DNA of 35,009 bases. Origin: Chara braunii (Eukaryota > Streptophyta > Charophyceae > Charales > Characeae). Under the pieces are notes generated by a model, which saw only the letters and a program-made list of their open reading frames with translations, ran no database searches and was not told where the DNA came from. The stretch covers positions 1,654,186 through 1,689,194 of the forward strand of contig BFEA01000349.1 of assembly GCA_003427395.1 (NCBI GenBank), written 5' to 3'. The translations under genes and the position numbers were made by a program. Positions 10,441-20,187 of this stretch are shown here, in pieces (the first letter of the stretch is position 1; each line of letters opens with the position of its first letter).

Positions 10441-11398
10441 GGCGGAGAGTGGCCGGGTTCTAGATGAATGGTATGAGATACACCACGAGCCGGGAGTAAT
10501 CCGACAGGCAAGGACGCGGGAAAAAAGTCTTTGAACTCGTTGAGGATGGCGGTGAGGGCGGGGTCAGAGGGGGGAGCTTGATCGGGTTTGTCCATAGGGA
10601 GCAAGTCCTCGGGACGTTTGCGATAAAGGACAAGGTAGTAGTAGGTGGAGTCGGGTTGTGATAGGCCATGTGGAGAAACTGGTGGGGAGTGACAAAGTTT
10701 TGGGAGGTAGGGTGGGGGAAATAGGGGATGTCCATGGGCATGTCGGGGGGGGTTGGTGAGGCGGGAGAAGTTGGGGTGGAACGCGTATGGCATGTAGTTG
10801 TCCAGCCAAGGTGTTCCCAAAACGATGTCGCACATCAAGTGCATGACATTGAATGAGACCTGACTGCGGAGGGTTCCGACAATCATATGGAGGTCCCGGG
10901 AACCGTGCGGTCTACCACGACGGCGGCGTCTTTGTCCCCTAGACGAAAGGTAATCGGGGAGTAGTAACCGGTAGAGGTGAGACCGGGTTTTCGGACACAC
11001 GCATCAGTGATAAAGTTGTTGGTAGCTCCAATGTCAAGGAGGGCCCGAAACTTGGTTGTAGATGCACCAAGGGTGGCGGTGATAAGCTTGAGGTGGAAGT
11101 GGGATGAGTAGGCGGTGGAGATGATGGCGTTGAGGCGGCGTTGTTCGGTGCCTAATCTGACAAGCTGATCGTGTTGGCCTTGTTCCTCAACAAGATCAGA
11201 GAAGGTGACGGAGGTTGGATTCGGGAGAAGGGTAGAGGAACATGTGCCTGTGGGAGCGGTGTCAGATGATGCTGGAGGATTGTCCGGTGGGAAGTGCGTC
11301 ATCGAGGAGGGGGGGGGCAGACAAATTGTCAATGCCAACTGAGCCATCGGTGGAATAGAGGTTATCACCGATGGGATGGTCGACAGACTCGTCGCCAA
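10441..11398 (-). pseudogene. Gypsy-3 aspartic protease and RT linker
   Basis: The catalytic motif ALLDIGATNNFI (usual form LLDSGA) lies near 11030, and the C-terminal CDIVLGTPWL near 10810, in different frames separated by a frameshift around 10900-10950. The Ser-to-Ile change next to the catalytic Asp is unusual. The linker leads into FKDFFPASLP and VSHTIHLEPG, the typical entry to gypsy RT. The 11090-11398 part is a Pro/Ser/Thr-rich spacer after gag. Confidence 0.8.
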
Positions 11399-11435
11399 TG
11401 CCGGGGCGGGTTCATGGTGATCATGGGGACAGTGT

Positions 11436-12526
11436 TCAAGTGGAGGAGGGATCGAGAGTGGCGGATGCGGAAGTGGTGGGTTGGGGGGCTGCGAACCTGG
11501 GTGCCTGATGTGTAAACTGTGCTGTATTTAGACAACGTGTCTGTTGATGTCCTAATCTTTGGCATTTGAAACAACCACCCTTCTCATGAAGGTAGGTTCG
11601 TTCCTCCTGCGTGAGCTTTTTGAGCAGGGCTGGGCGGGTGGTTGTGGGAGGACAGCTGGTGCGTTCTCTCCTTTCCATCCGCATGAGGTGGATGGCAGAG
11701 AGTTCGTCGGCGGAGAGCGATGTGGTGTCTAGTGGATCGGAGAGGGTGTCGGGGTTAGGGGCGGTGAACTCGTCCAAGGAGGTGGTGGAGGTGGTGTCCT
11801 CAGAGGCGATGTTGTGGAAGAAGCGACGGCGGGGAGGGGCTGATATAAGTGCAGTGTTGGAAGGGGAGAAGATGCGGTAGATTTGGAGGGTGTGAGTGAG
11901 AAGGTCGGCGAGGGTCATGGGGGGCTCGTGGACAAGGGAGGCCGCCAGGTTTTTGCGGCATACGCGCTTGACGCGGGAGATGAATGCGATGTCGCTGACG
12001 ACATCGATGGGGATATGTTGACAAAGCGAGCGGACATATTGCGCAAGACAGTCGGTTGGGTCGTTTTGTTGGAGCCGACAAAATTGGTCGATGTAGTCAT
12101 TGACCGTTTTCTGTGGACGGAAGGTGGAGGTGATGATGGTGGCCCACTCAAGGAAGGAGTGAGGTGGGAGACTGGCGTGATGGTGGTTGGTCATTTTTGT
12201 GTACCACCAGCGAGCGTGTTGTCTAGAAGTCTACTGCAGGCGATGGGGAGCCAGTGGACGACGAGAATGTTGTGGAGGGAGAAGGCTTGTTGAAGTTTGG
12301 TGAGAAAGAGGAAGACATCCTCATGGCATTGGCGTGAGAAGGTGGGAATCTCGTTGGTGCGGAATGATGGAGGGATTTTGCCGTCCTTGGAGGCAGTGAC
12401 GGCAAGGGCGTTGAAATCAAGGGTGGGAGAGGAAGAGTCGACCCGGGTGAAATCGTTGGTGGGATTGGTGGGGATGAGAGCGTTTAGGGGAAGTAGTGGA
12501 AGAGCGGGATATAGAGCTTCTGGCAT
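11436..12526 (-). pseudogene. Gypsy-3 gag capsid with CCHC zinc knuckle
   Basis: The frame 11436-12194 has a capsid-like helical region (TFRPQKTVNDYIDQF, DCLAQYVRSLCQHIP, ADLLTHTLQIYR) and then a nucleocapsid zinc knuckle, CFKCQRLGHQQTRC, with perfect CX2CX4HX4C spacing near 11540-11580. This knuckle binds genomic RNA for packaging. The capsid N-terminus (FSRQCHEDVFLFLTKLQQAF) is in the adjoining frame 12191-12526, separated by a frameshift near 12190. The Tyr/Gln-rich wording is typical of Ty3/gypsy gag. Confidence 0.85.
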
Positions 12527-13150
12527 GTGAATGATCTAAGTATAGTTTGGGAGGGTGGTGGTGATAGTGAACGAAGTCAAGAGGGGTTTTGATTGGGGGG
12601 GAATGGTCGACGACTGTGACGATTGGTGTTGTCGTCTGGGTGACCATGGTGGAGGTAGTGGTGGATGAAGGCGGGGGTGTGGATGACGTGCCAGCAGAGG
12701 GGGGGGTGGATGTGGGGGGGGAGGTGATTGGTGTGGATGTGGGGGGGGGGGGGGGGGGAAGAGTGGTGGCCCCGGGGGGGGGGGGGGGGGGACGTGGTAG
12801 TGACGACCGAGATGGCGGAAGTTTGATTTTCAATGGTAGTCATGCGAGCGGAGGTGGTGGAAACGGATGTTTTGATGTCGTCAATGGATGAGTGGATGGA
12901 TGTCACCATGCGGAGAAGTGTCGGTGGCGGCATCGGGTGCTGGTGTTTGCTCACCTACGAGGTTGCGGGCGATGCTGTCGACGGAGTCGATGCGGATGAC
13001 GGACATATCAATGCTGGACAATTGGGCCATGGTGGGGGAGGAACCAATGGAAGCGGCGGATGAGGTGGAGGCGGCGGCAGCAGTGGAGGCGGCGGCAGCA
13101 GTGTCGGTGTCGGCGGCTGCGCATTGAGAGTTCCTGGTTGTGTGTGGCAT
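12527..13150 (-). pseudogene. Gypsy-3 gag N-terminal low-complexity region
   Basis: The likely start is the Met at 13150 (MPHTTRNSQ), followed by an Ala/Ser/Thr-rich stretch. A frame near 12577-12954 continues with a possible short coiled coil (SIHSSIDDIKTSV, RMTTIENQTSAI) that runs into a long proline-rich segment. The proline codons come from C runs on this strand. Frames overlap and shift around the homopolymer runs, so the precise polyprotein path is unclear. Confidence is moderate because composition rather than domain homology supports it. Confidence 0.5.
12741..12791. repeat. Two long G homopolymer runs
   Basis: The plus strand has 18 consecutive G at 12741-12758 and 18 at 12774-12791, with several shorter G runs just upstream (from about 12701). 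They encode proline on the minus strand. Runs this long are prone to slippage in replication and sequencing, so frames across them are unreliable, and the G-rich strand could form quadruplexes. Confidence 0.9.
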
Positions 13151-13159
13151 GCCCGGGGG

Positions 13160-13510
13160 GCGGATTCCTATTTACAAGGGTACAGTAACATCAATTGATT
13201 TAGCGGTGAAGGTAATAAAATTTGCAAAACAAGAATGAATTTTGAATAAACTATTTGAATTTATTCGAAATTAATTCAAGAGTATTTTTCAAGAAAATTC
13301 GAAAAAAGGGTTTGAGAGAAAAACTGGATTTTTCAGGAATTTCCAAATGAAGAAAAAAAATAATGAATTCCAAGAAGAAGAAAAAAAATTCTGACTAAAT
13401 TTATTAGGATTTACGTTCAGGGTAGAATTTTATAATGAAGAAAGATGCTGAAATTTCGAAAAGGGATGATTAATTCCGAGTAAAGGGATTAATTCAGTCG
13501 TGAATGAATT
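13160..13510. other. AT-rich spacer left of the Gypsy-2 insertion
   Basis: Very A/T-rich sequence with many gaatt and aaattc words, no gene, and a sharp change from the GC-rich Gypsy-3 gag at about 13160-13190. The same base style resumes at 22567 on the far side of Gypsy-2, so the two parts were probably one stretch before that insertion. It could be a leader of Gypsy-3 or ordinary intergenic DNA. Confidence 0.7.
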
Positions 13511-14823
13511 TGTAATGAACTCAATCTGGTAGATACTTAGAAGTTGTCAAACATCAGTAGTCTCAGTATATGCATCAAAGTCTCCAAATCGTGAAGTGAT
13601 ATCTCAAACAGTATCTGATTACCATCAAAAGAAGAGAGTGGAGGGGGGAATAGACACAGGAGAAGATGAAAGATCACAAATAATCCCTTCAGACCCCTCT
13701 CCTTCTCCGGGCTTCTTCCCTCTCCGCGTCAACAATGATAATAAGTATATTCCTGATTACACATAATAGTGCCACATGACACTTTATCTCGTGAAGACCA
13801 TGAAGACATAGCAGATTCCAGTGACGACGTCAACCTCAGGTGAGTACCCGACCTCCTTCATCCACAGATCCCGATCTTCCTCCTCATCGCAACCAGTCAC
13901 CTCATGTAGATAGCGTGGACAATGCCTCGTCAGTAGTCGAAACAGGTGGCATATGCCACATCATCAATGGAGACCAGTGGCAGCGCCACATCAGAATGTA
14001 GACAAGTGGTAGCGCCACATCAGCACGCACTGTAAACCAGAGACAGCGCCAGATCAGCATGCAATGGAGACCAGAGGTAGCGCCACATCAGCATGCAATG
14101 TAGACCAGGGGTAGCGCCACATCAACATGCAATGTAGACTAGAGGTAGCGCCACATCAGCATGCAATGTAGACCAAAGGTAGCGCCATATCAGCATGCAA
14201 TGTAGACCAGAGGTAGCGCCACATCAGCATGCAAGGTAGACCAAGGGTAGTGCCACATCATCATGCAATGTAGCCCAGAGGTAGCGCCACATCAGCATGC
14301 CACCTCAGCCAGAAAGCGTCAGCATGCTTCTTCCACCTCGTGTCGTCGTCCACATCGCTAGTGCACAACCGGCGTCTTGCCAGCGTTGAGCCAGCATAAT
14401 GCCAACGTCTAGTCAAAGTCGAGCCAGAGTCAAAGCAGCATAGCAAGACTGAATGCTCGACTCACTCAAGGCCAACCTTAAGTAGCAATTGTCAAGGTTG
14501 TCTGGCCTCGGGTGCTTTCCCCACAGTTGTCCAAATTGACTCACAGCTGAGGGTCCGGATTGTGCAGTTGCAGACTTCTCCCTTGGACCTGATGCTGTCT
14601 GGGTACCTGCATACAAACAAGTGTGTGTGCTTGACCAGCTGCCTGGGCTAGTTACCTTTGGACTTTGATTGTTGGGGTCACAACAGTTGACCAGAATCAA
14701 TTGTCTCACGTCCAGGCCCTGAGTCCTCGTATGGGGTCCTTTTTGTCCCCGTTTTGGCCTGGGCCGAGGGCGGCCGAGTTGGCCCTCAGTCTTTCCACGA
14801 GACATGTGGCATGGGTTATTGCA
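13511..14823 (-). repeat. Gypsy-2 3' LTR (left copy, 1313 bp)
   Basis: Opens tgtaatgaactcaatctgg and closes gggttattgca on the plus strand, matching the right copy throughout with scattered substitutions. It carries ten units of a 34-bp repeat, two more than the right LTR, which explains 68 bp of length difference. As the 3' LTR of a minus-strand element it supplies the polyadenylation end. Pol's reading frame runs into it. Confidence 0.95.
13970..14304. repeat. 34-bp repeat array in the Gypsy-2 3' LTR, 10 copies
   Basis: Ten tandem units follow a pattern like gaccagaggtagcgccac followed by atcagcatgcaatgta. The first unit is about 29-30 bp; the rest are 34 bp with one to four changes each. 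A further degenerate unit precedes the array (about 13938-13969). Each unit contains GCCACATCAGCATGC with the palindrome GCATGC. Confidence 0.92.
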
Positions 14824-15530
14824 TTCCTGCCGGCCCGGTTTTCGAGTTCCATCACAGAAAATACATTGATTCTCAGTTAACCCACATTCATATGCAGCAA
14901 CAATTTCAGAAGCAGTAGGTAGGAGTTCTTTCCTACTAAACCATCTGGCTTCAGATGGGGTTTGGATCTTGAACTTTACCTTGTACTGCTTCTGAGGTCG
15001 TCCTCTGCCACCTGTAGAAAAATAGCCATGTTCCAATATCCTTTCAACTTCATAGCCTCCATTCATAGAGGGTGGAAACATGGATGGCCTATTTGGAAAG
15101 TTATCACTTTCTACATAGGGTAGCAACTTAGACGCATGGAAGACAGGGTATGTCCTTAGACGTGAAGGTACATCTATACGATAGGAAGGTCCATCTTCAC
15201 CTCCAATTTCTTTGAGAACTTCCCAGGGCCCGTAGTAGACAGGTAGTAGTTTCAGAGACACATTTTCTTCTAAGGAAAACTCTTTAGACTTAACCGAGAC
15301 GAAGTCCCCTTCTTGAAATTGTGAAGGTCGGCGATGTTTATTAGCTTGTTCAATTATTTGTAGTTGGGCTTTCTGTATGTTTTCGTTAACCTTTTTTATA
15401 TCTTCTTCGTATAAAACTGTGAATTCTCGTGTACCTGGGGGTAGTCTTTGAACCTGGTCCTCAATAGGACGCCTAGGCTTCCATCCTTTATGCAGTGTGT
15501 TAGGCGTTCTCCTGTAACAGTATGTGTATT
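14824..15530 (-). pseudogene. Gypsy-2 integrase C-terminus: GPY/F and chromodomain-like tail
   Basis: Minus-strand translation gives the GPY/F module, with VYYGPWEVLKEIG and the closing TYPVFHASKLLPY (15121-15261), preceded by RRPSQFQEGDFVSVKSKEF. A chromodomain-like segment follows near 14900-15050: YEVERILEHG, then QYKVKFKIQTPSEARWFSRKEL. Compared with Gypsy-3 the KWxGY core is altered to KFKIQ, so it is a divergent or decayed chromodomain and histone binding cannot be assumed. A Cys-containing stretch (CIFCDGTRKPGRQEC) lies right before the LTR, and the frame continues into the LTR to 14413. Confidence 0.78.
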
Positions 15531-16208
15531 GTTATTGTAGGCACTAGCAATTTTAGGCAAGTTCTCAGCCCAGTCGATTTGGTCAAGTCAGATATACATT
15601 CGCAAAAGTTGTTGGCAAAGACGATTCATTTGCTCAGTTTGGCCATTTGTTTCAGGATGTCTACCTGACGACATGGTCAACCTGGTTCCATAGACATTCA
15701 TCTACTTCTGCCATTGTAGACTGGTGAACTGAACATCTGTATCTGATACGATGGTTTTGGGAAATCCGTACTCAGAGACCCATTGCATTTGAAACTTTTG
15801 AATGACTAGTTTGGTTCTAGCTTCAGCAGGCAGAGGAATAAACATAGTATACTTGGAGAATCTATCGACGATGACCATTACCTGACTGCTGCCGTTTCGA
15901 TTCTTAGTGAGGCTCATAAAGTCCACAGGGATGGACTCTTCTGGCTCACTTGAAATAGGCAGCGGTTGCAATAGTCCCATCAGATTCTCGTGTGAGGGTT
16001 TATTCCTTTGACAGACAAGACAAGTCCACACATATGTTAGTACATCTTCCTTCATTCCTTTCCACTCAAAACGTTCACGCACATCGGCATACGTCTTCTT
16101 AAAACCATCATGGCATTCCCCAATGATTAAACTCTTGATTGATTCTAGGTGAGGAACACACAATCGTTCTTTGATTTTATCCAGCAAGAAGAGTAAGCCA
16201 TCAGTCAT
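15531..16208 (-). pseudogene. Gypsy-2 integrase zinc-binding region and catalytic core
   Basis: The frame 15702-16208 shows ECHDGFKKTYADV and CLVCQ, then the core with first Asp in PVDFMSL, VIVDRFSKYTMFIPL, and the second Asp in KTIVSDTDVQF. After a stop at about 15700 the same frame reads HPETNGQTEQMN with the catalytic Glu, so the DDE triad is all visible. In the zinc-binding part, the usual stretch between ECHD and the GHFG-type His seems deleted (HDGFKKTY), removing the second zinc-binding His. It is related to the truncated Gypsy-1 integrase. Confidence 0.88.
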
Positions 16209-16800
16209 GATATTCTAGAAGCAACTTGGTTCTTTCGTAGAGTTTCAATGATAGGACTCCAAATAGGATCACTCCCATAACCCTGGCGGATCTGTTCTTT
16301 CATTTCATTTCCCATATTGAGATAGGAGACAATGGTTCCAAAGAAATCTGCACGCCTGGACAAAGCATCCACAACCACGTTAGACTTACCTTTGATGGTT
16401 TTCACCTCAAAGTCAAATGTGTCAAGGAAAGCGGACCACCTTACCAACTTGTCGGAAAGTTTGGGCTGAGTCTTGATCCACTTCAAAGTAGAGTGATAAG
16501 AGTAGATAGCGAAATGCTTTCCTAACAAGTAGTGCTTCCATGTATCTAGGTATACAATTCCCTTTCGTAGGTGGAGTTGGCGACTTTCTCCAACGAAAGT
16601 CTTCTGGATATAAACTCAATAGGCCTATATCCCTTACCGTCATCCTGCTGTAGCACAACCCCAATCCCATACTGACTTGCATCAGTCGTAACGATGAAAG
16701 GAAGAGAAGGGTCAACAATTTTTAGGACAGGGTAGTGAGTCAGAGCATGCTTTAACTTTTTAAATGATGACTCATAATCTTTATCTCACAACTAAGTCTT
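16205..16800 (-). pseudogene. Gypsy-2 RNase H and integrase linker
   Basis: Minus-strand frame near 16560-16740 gives LPFIVTTDASQYGIG, with the catalytic Asp in TDAS, then GYRPIEFIS and ANSTYEREL with the Glu. A stop and frame change at about 16545 separates this from HYLLGKHFAIYSYHSTLKW, where the usual TDH of RNase H reads SYH. It ends with VVVDALSRRADFFG, the link to integrase. The domain degrades the RNA strand during cDNA synthesis. Confidence 0.85.
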
Positions 16801-17742
16801 TTCCTTTTTCAGTAATCTTCTCATAAGAGCAGCTATCAAGGAGAAGTTTCTGACAAATTTCCTGTAGTAACTAGCTAGTCCTAGGAAAGATCTTAGTTCA
16901 ATTATAGTCTTAGGTTGTGGCCAATATCTGATTGTTGTTATCTTATTTTCTTCAGGCCTTAGTCCTTCCTCGTTCACTATATGCCCCAAGTACAAGACTT
17001 CAGGCTTAGCAAATTCAGACTTCTTCAGATTCAATTTGAAATTACTCTCGCGCAACTTCTGCAAGACCATTCGTAGGTGTTTCTCGTGATCTTCCAGTGT
17101 TTAACTATACATTAGAATGTCATCGAGGTTGATTACTACGAACTGATCAAGCCATTGACAAAACAATTCGTTCATTGACCTTTGGAACGTTGCAGGCGCT
17201 TTGGTCAACCCGAAAGGCATAACCACGAACTCATAGTGACCATACTTGGTTTGAAATGCAGTTTTGTGTTGATCCTCAGGAGCCACCTCGATCTGGTGGT
17301 ACCCTGACTTGAGATCAATCTTGCTAAAGTACCTGCATCCCTGCAACTGATCCAATAGATCGTCAATGCACGAAAGAGGCTCCACATTTTTGACAGTGAC
17401 GGAGTTCAACTTACGATAATCGATACATAGACGAAGTTCACCTTCCTTTTTGGTTACGAATAAAACAGGCGTGCCGTAAGGAGATGAGCTAGGGCGAATT
17501 CATCCTTTGTCAGGAAGTTCTTGCAACTGCTTTCGCAATTTCTCAAGTTCCCTAGGAGACATTCGGTAGATGGGACCCTTGGGAATCTTGCTCCTATAAA
17601 TAATCTCAATCGTGTGCTTAATAGCACGTTCAGTGATTCCCATCGGCTCAATATGCAAGTCCTTATACTCGTCAAGAAGTTTCTCGATAGGTGGATGGGA
17701 TGAGGAACACTCACCGACTCCCTTGACAAGCACCATCATCAC
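16792..17742 (-). pseudogene. Gypsy-2 reverse transcriptase
   Basis: Segments in order: YRMSPRELEKLRKQLQEL (about 17500-17570), a broken piece with the entry to the fingers, then 17101-17409 with [38 protein letters not shown] and the catalytic box [12 protein letters not shown]. The normal YLDD is changed to NLDD, losing the conserved Tyr. The thumb follows at 16792-17070 with LGHIVNEEGL and FLGLASYYRKFVRN. Stops near 17100 and 17410 and a frameshift near 17500 break it. Confidence 0.9.
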
Positions 17743-17853
17743 CTCCTAATTCAACTTTTTTTTTACTACCATTGATCGGAAAGATGGATAACTCATACAA
17801 TAGACAGACAGAGTATAGTCTGAGCCAAATCTATAATATAACTTTATGGCGCG

Positions 17854-18213
17854 TCATTCGGATTTTTCGTCCTTGAGTTTTACAATTTTATCTTTAAATT
17901 TAACTTTTGGGTTGGCTTCCTCATGCCAATCCATATCTAGAATTATATCAAAGGGTAAGTTCTTCTCTATGAGAAAGGATACTTCATGTAGGATCTTTTT
18001 TCCTTCCTTTGTCCTGAAATAACATTTGACGTATTGAGAGGCAGTGATCATACTTTTGTCAGCTAGCATAGACTTAATAGGTCGAGGTAAGTCTTTTACC
18101 TTCATTTCCAGATGCAATTTATGAATTGGCTTTTCTGAGATATAAGACCACGTTGATCCTGGATCTAACAGTGCACCAACTCGTGTGTGTGCAATCTCAA
18201 TTTCTGCAATCAT
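17854..18213 (-). pseudogene. Gypsy-2 aspartic protease
   Basis: About 120 residues, the usual size for this domain. The catalytic motif ALLDPGSTWSYIS resembles the family form LLDSGAT, with Pro replacing Ser after the catalytic Asp. The C-terminal motif is FDIILDMDW, where DVVLGMDW is usual. It lies between the gag zinc knuckle and RT, as expected for a gypsy polyprotein. The 17743-17853 gap to RT is a broken linker. Confidence 0.85.
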
Positions 18214-18455
18214 TAGTTCACCCTAAGACTTCGCTTTCTTCGCCCACGAACTCTGTAGTGCTATGAGTTGATTGTCGAGTTCGTCAAGGGAATCGTCCAG
18301 TGAGACAGAACAAAGTACAGTGTCAGGGTGTTCTGGACGATAGGCGGAAGAAGAACCATCCTCTACCTTAAGAGTCGAAAGGTTAGAAGGGGTTGTAGGC
18401 GCCTTACCTTTATCTTCGCTTGAACCCTTCGACTCAATAGGAGCAGATGCTACTC

Positions 18456-18653
18456 CTACTGGCTGCTCACTTTTGGGTTACGAACGAGTGGGCATCGGGC
18501 TATCACGTGCCCCACGGTGCCACACTTGAGGCACTGGCGGTTGTCCATTTTNGACTGNCATTCCTCACGAGTCATATTCATCTTTTCCCAAGGCCTCCGA
18601 ACGCAATGCGAGGATGCTCGAGGAACGAGTGTGACCGCCTCTTCTTCTTCCAC
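18456..18653 (-). pseudogene. Gypsy-2 gag zinc knuckle
   Basis: CLKCGTVGHVIARC fits the CX2CX4HX4C retroviral zinc knuckle exactly, near 18490-18535. Two unresolved bases (18552, 18558) lie just upstream. The adjacent stretches 18214-18455 and 18654-18832 hold decayed linker sequence only. Confidence 0.85.
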
Positions 18654-18832
18654 TAACCCTGGCCTCCCTTGTTGGTCATGACAGTAGTGACGTCACCCTT
18701 CCCGGACTCACTGCTGCCTTTACCACCTCCTCCCTCGGATTCTTCGAGTGGTAATTTTTCTACGGTGTCATCATAAAAAACAACTAACATATGGCCCTGA
18801 CATTTTTGCCGTCAGAGGACCTGCTTACCGTA

Positions 18833-20187
18833 TCAGCCAACCGGTCTTGACTTAACCACTGAAGCGTAAGACCCCTTTACCTGAGCGGTCATTTGTTCTC
18901 TCTGGAGAGCGAGATTGCGGAACTGTCGATAATTGTACTTATCTGACTTCGATTCTGGCACGAGCTGTCCACGAATGGGCTCGGGCAAGGCTCGTGAGTA
19001 GATGTACAAGACCTGGTTGTCTTGCAGATCCAGTTCAGGTACCTGCAAAAAACGATCAACCTCACGAGATAGTGAAGCAACTGAAGACCAACGCTTTTGC
19101 CCGATTGTAGTGAGTTCGCTCAAGGCCTTGTCGGCCGTCATTTTGTCGAGAAATCTGTCGTTAATCTTTTGGAGAAATTGTCTCAACGTGAGGGTCTTAG
19201 CCCACTCACCTATATCTTCAAAGCCAACGGCATTGGCCTCGGACAACACCCATTCCTTAGCCACTCCCCTCAGACACGATGTGGAGAAAGCGAGTTGGCT
19301 CTCAGGCTCGACGGGTGCAGTATTGCAGTAAGTCTGGATTTCGACAATCCATAGTAAAAAGTTTTCTTCCTTCTTATTGCTGTAGGTGAATGGTAACTTC
19401 ATTTTCACCTTTTCTTTGTTCTCGGTTTTAACTTCTTTTAGTAGCTCTTCCTTTTTGGCGGGTTCTTCCTTCTTCCCTGCTGGTTCCTCTGATTCCTTCT
19501 TGGAACCTTCAGACTTTTCCGGCGTCGTCCTCTTCATTGCATCTTACATCAACTTCTCTTGGGGTTCTTTCTTTTCTTTCCCCTAAGCCTCCTCCTCAAC
19601 TGACACTTTACCTTTCCCTTTCACTAGTCTCAATACCGACCCCAATGCAGCGGTGTTATTATCAATCTTCAACTCAAGGTGTGCCAGATAGGCCATTAAG
19701 TTGACAAGAACAGATGCAAGATCAGTTTCTGTTCTTTCAATGTGAAATTCTTGCCTAATTTCTTCCACTTCTCTTTCTCGTTGTTCTTTCTCGATTTTTA
19801 TCCTTCGGAACTTATCCATTCTTTTTCTTTCCACGTCCAACGCTTCTTCCAATTGTCTAATGTTGGCCAGCATTGTATCCTCATTCAGTTATGACCTTCT
19901 TACTTCTTCCCTTCTTCTTCTTTCACTTCCCATCCTTCTTTCGGCTCGCCTGCTGCAATCTTCGCCTGTTCCTCGACGACATATTGATCAAGGGCCATTC
20001 GACCCTGATCAATAGTCCCCTGCACCCGTGTACTGGCCTCCATCATTTGAACAGTCGTATCAGCCTCTTTGAGTTCGGTTTCTGCAACACGTAGATCGAA
20101 CTGGCTGTGTACGTGCTGTTCAGCTATGGCTCCAGCACCATGCAACTCATTCAGTTGTTGTTGAAGGCGGGAGAAATGATTGGACAT
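18833..20187 (-). pseudogene. Gypsy-2 gag: coiled-coil N-terminus and capsid
   Basis: Three successive frames read as one gag. 19900-20187 starts with Met at 20187 (MSNHFSRLQQQLNEL) and is helical and charged. 19583-19873 is a strong coiled-coil candidate (EALDVERKRMDKFRR, EKEQREREVEEIR). 18833-19537 is K/E-rich and then capsid, with LPFTYSNKKEENFLLWI, QLAFSTSCLRGVAKEW and LSREVDRFLQVPEL, similar to the retrotransposon gag domain. Stops near 19895 and 19560 separate them, so it is either mutated or partly frame-broken. Confidence 0.82.

Larger units (their letters stand above)
6683..13150 (-). mobile_element. Gypsy-3, degraded chromovirus (Ty3/gypsy)
   Basis: Complete domain order on the minus strand: gag with zinc knuckle, protease, RT, RNase H, integrase with GPY/F remnants, chromodomain, then a polypurine tract/LTR start at 6682/6683. 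The reading frame is broken in many places. The matching 5' LTR was not found right of 13150; the sequence there turns AT-rich and is then interrupted by Gypsy-2. Confidence 0.85.

Noticed and set aside
9460-12293. Several plus-strand frames (for example 9460-9759, 11883-12293) rich in Gly/Val/Glu
   Set aside because: They are antisense shadows of Gypsy-3 pol and gag, which are unmistakable on the minus strand.
13970-14304. CRISPR-like array of 34-bp units
   Set aside because: Units are contiguous tandem copies without unique spacers, are duplicated in both LTRs, and the host is eukaryotic.
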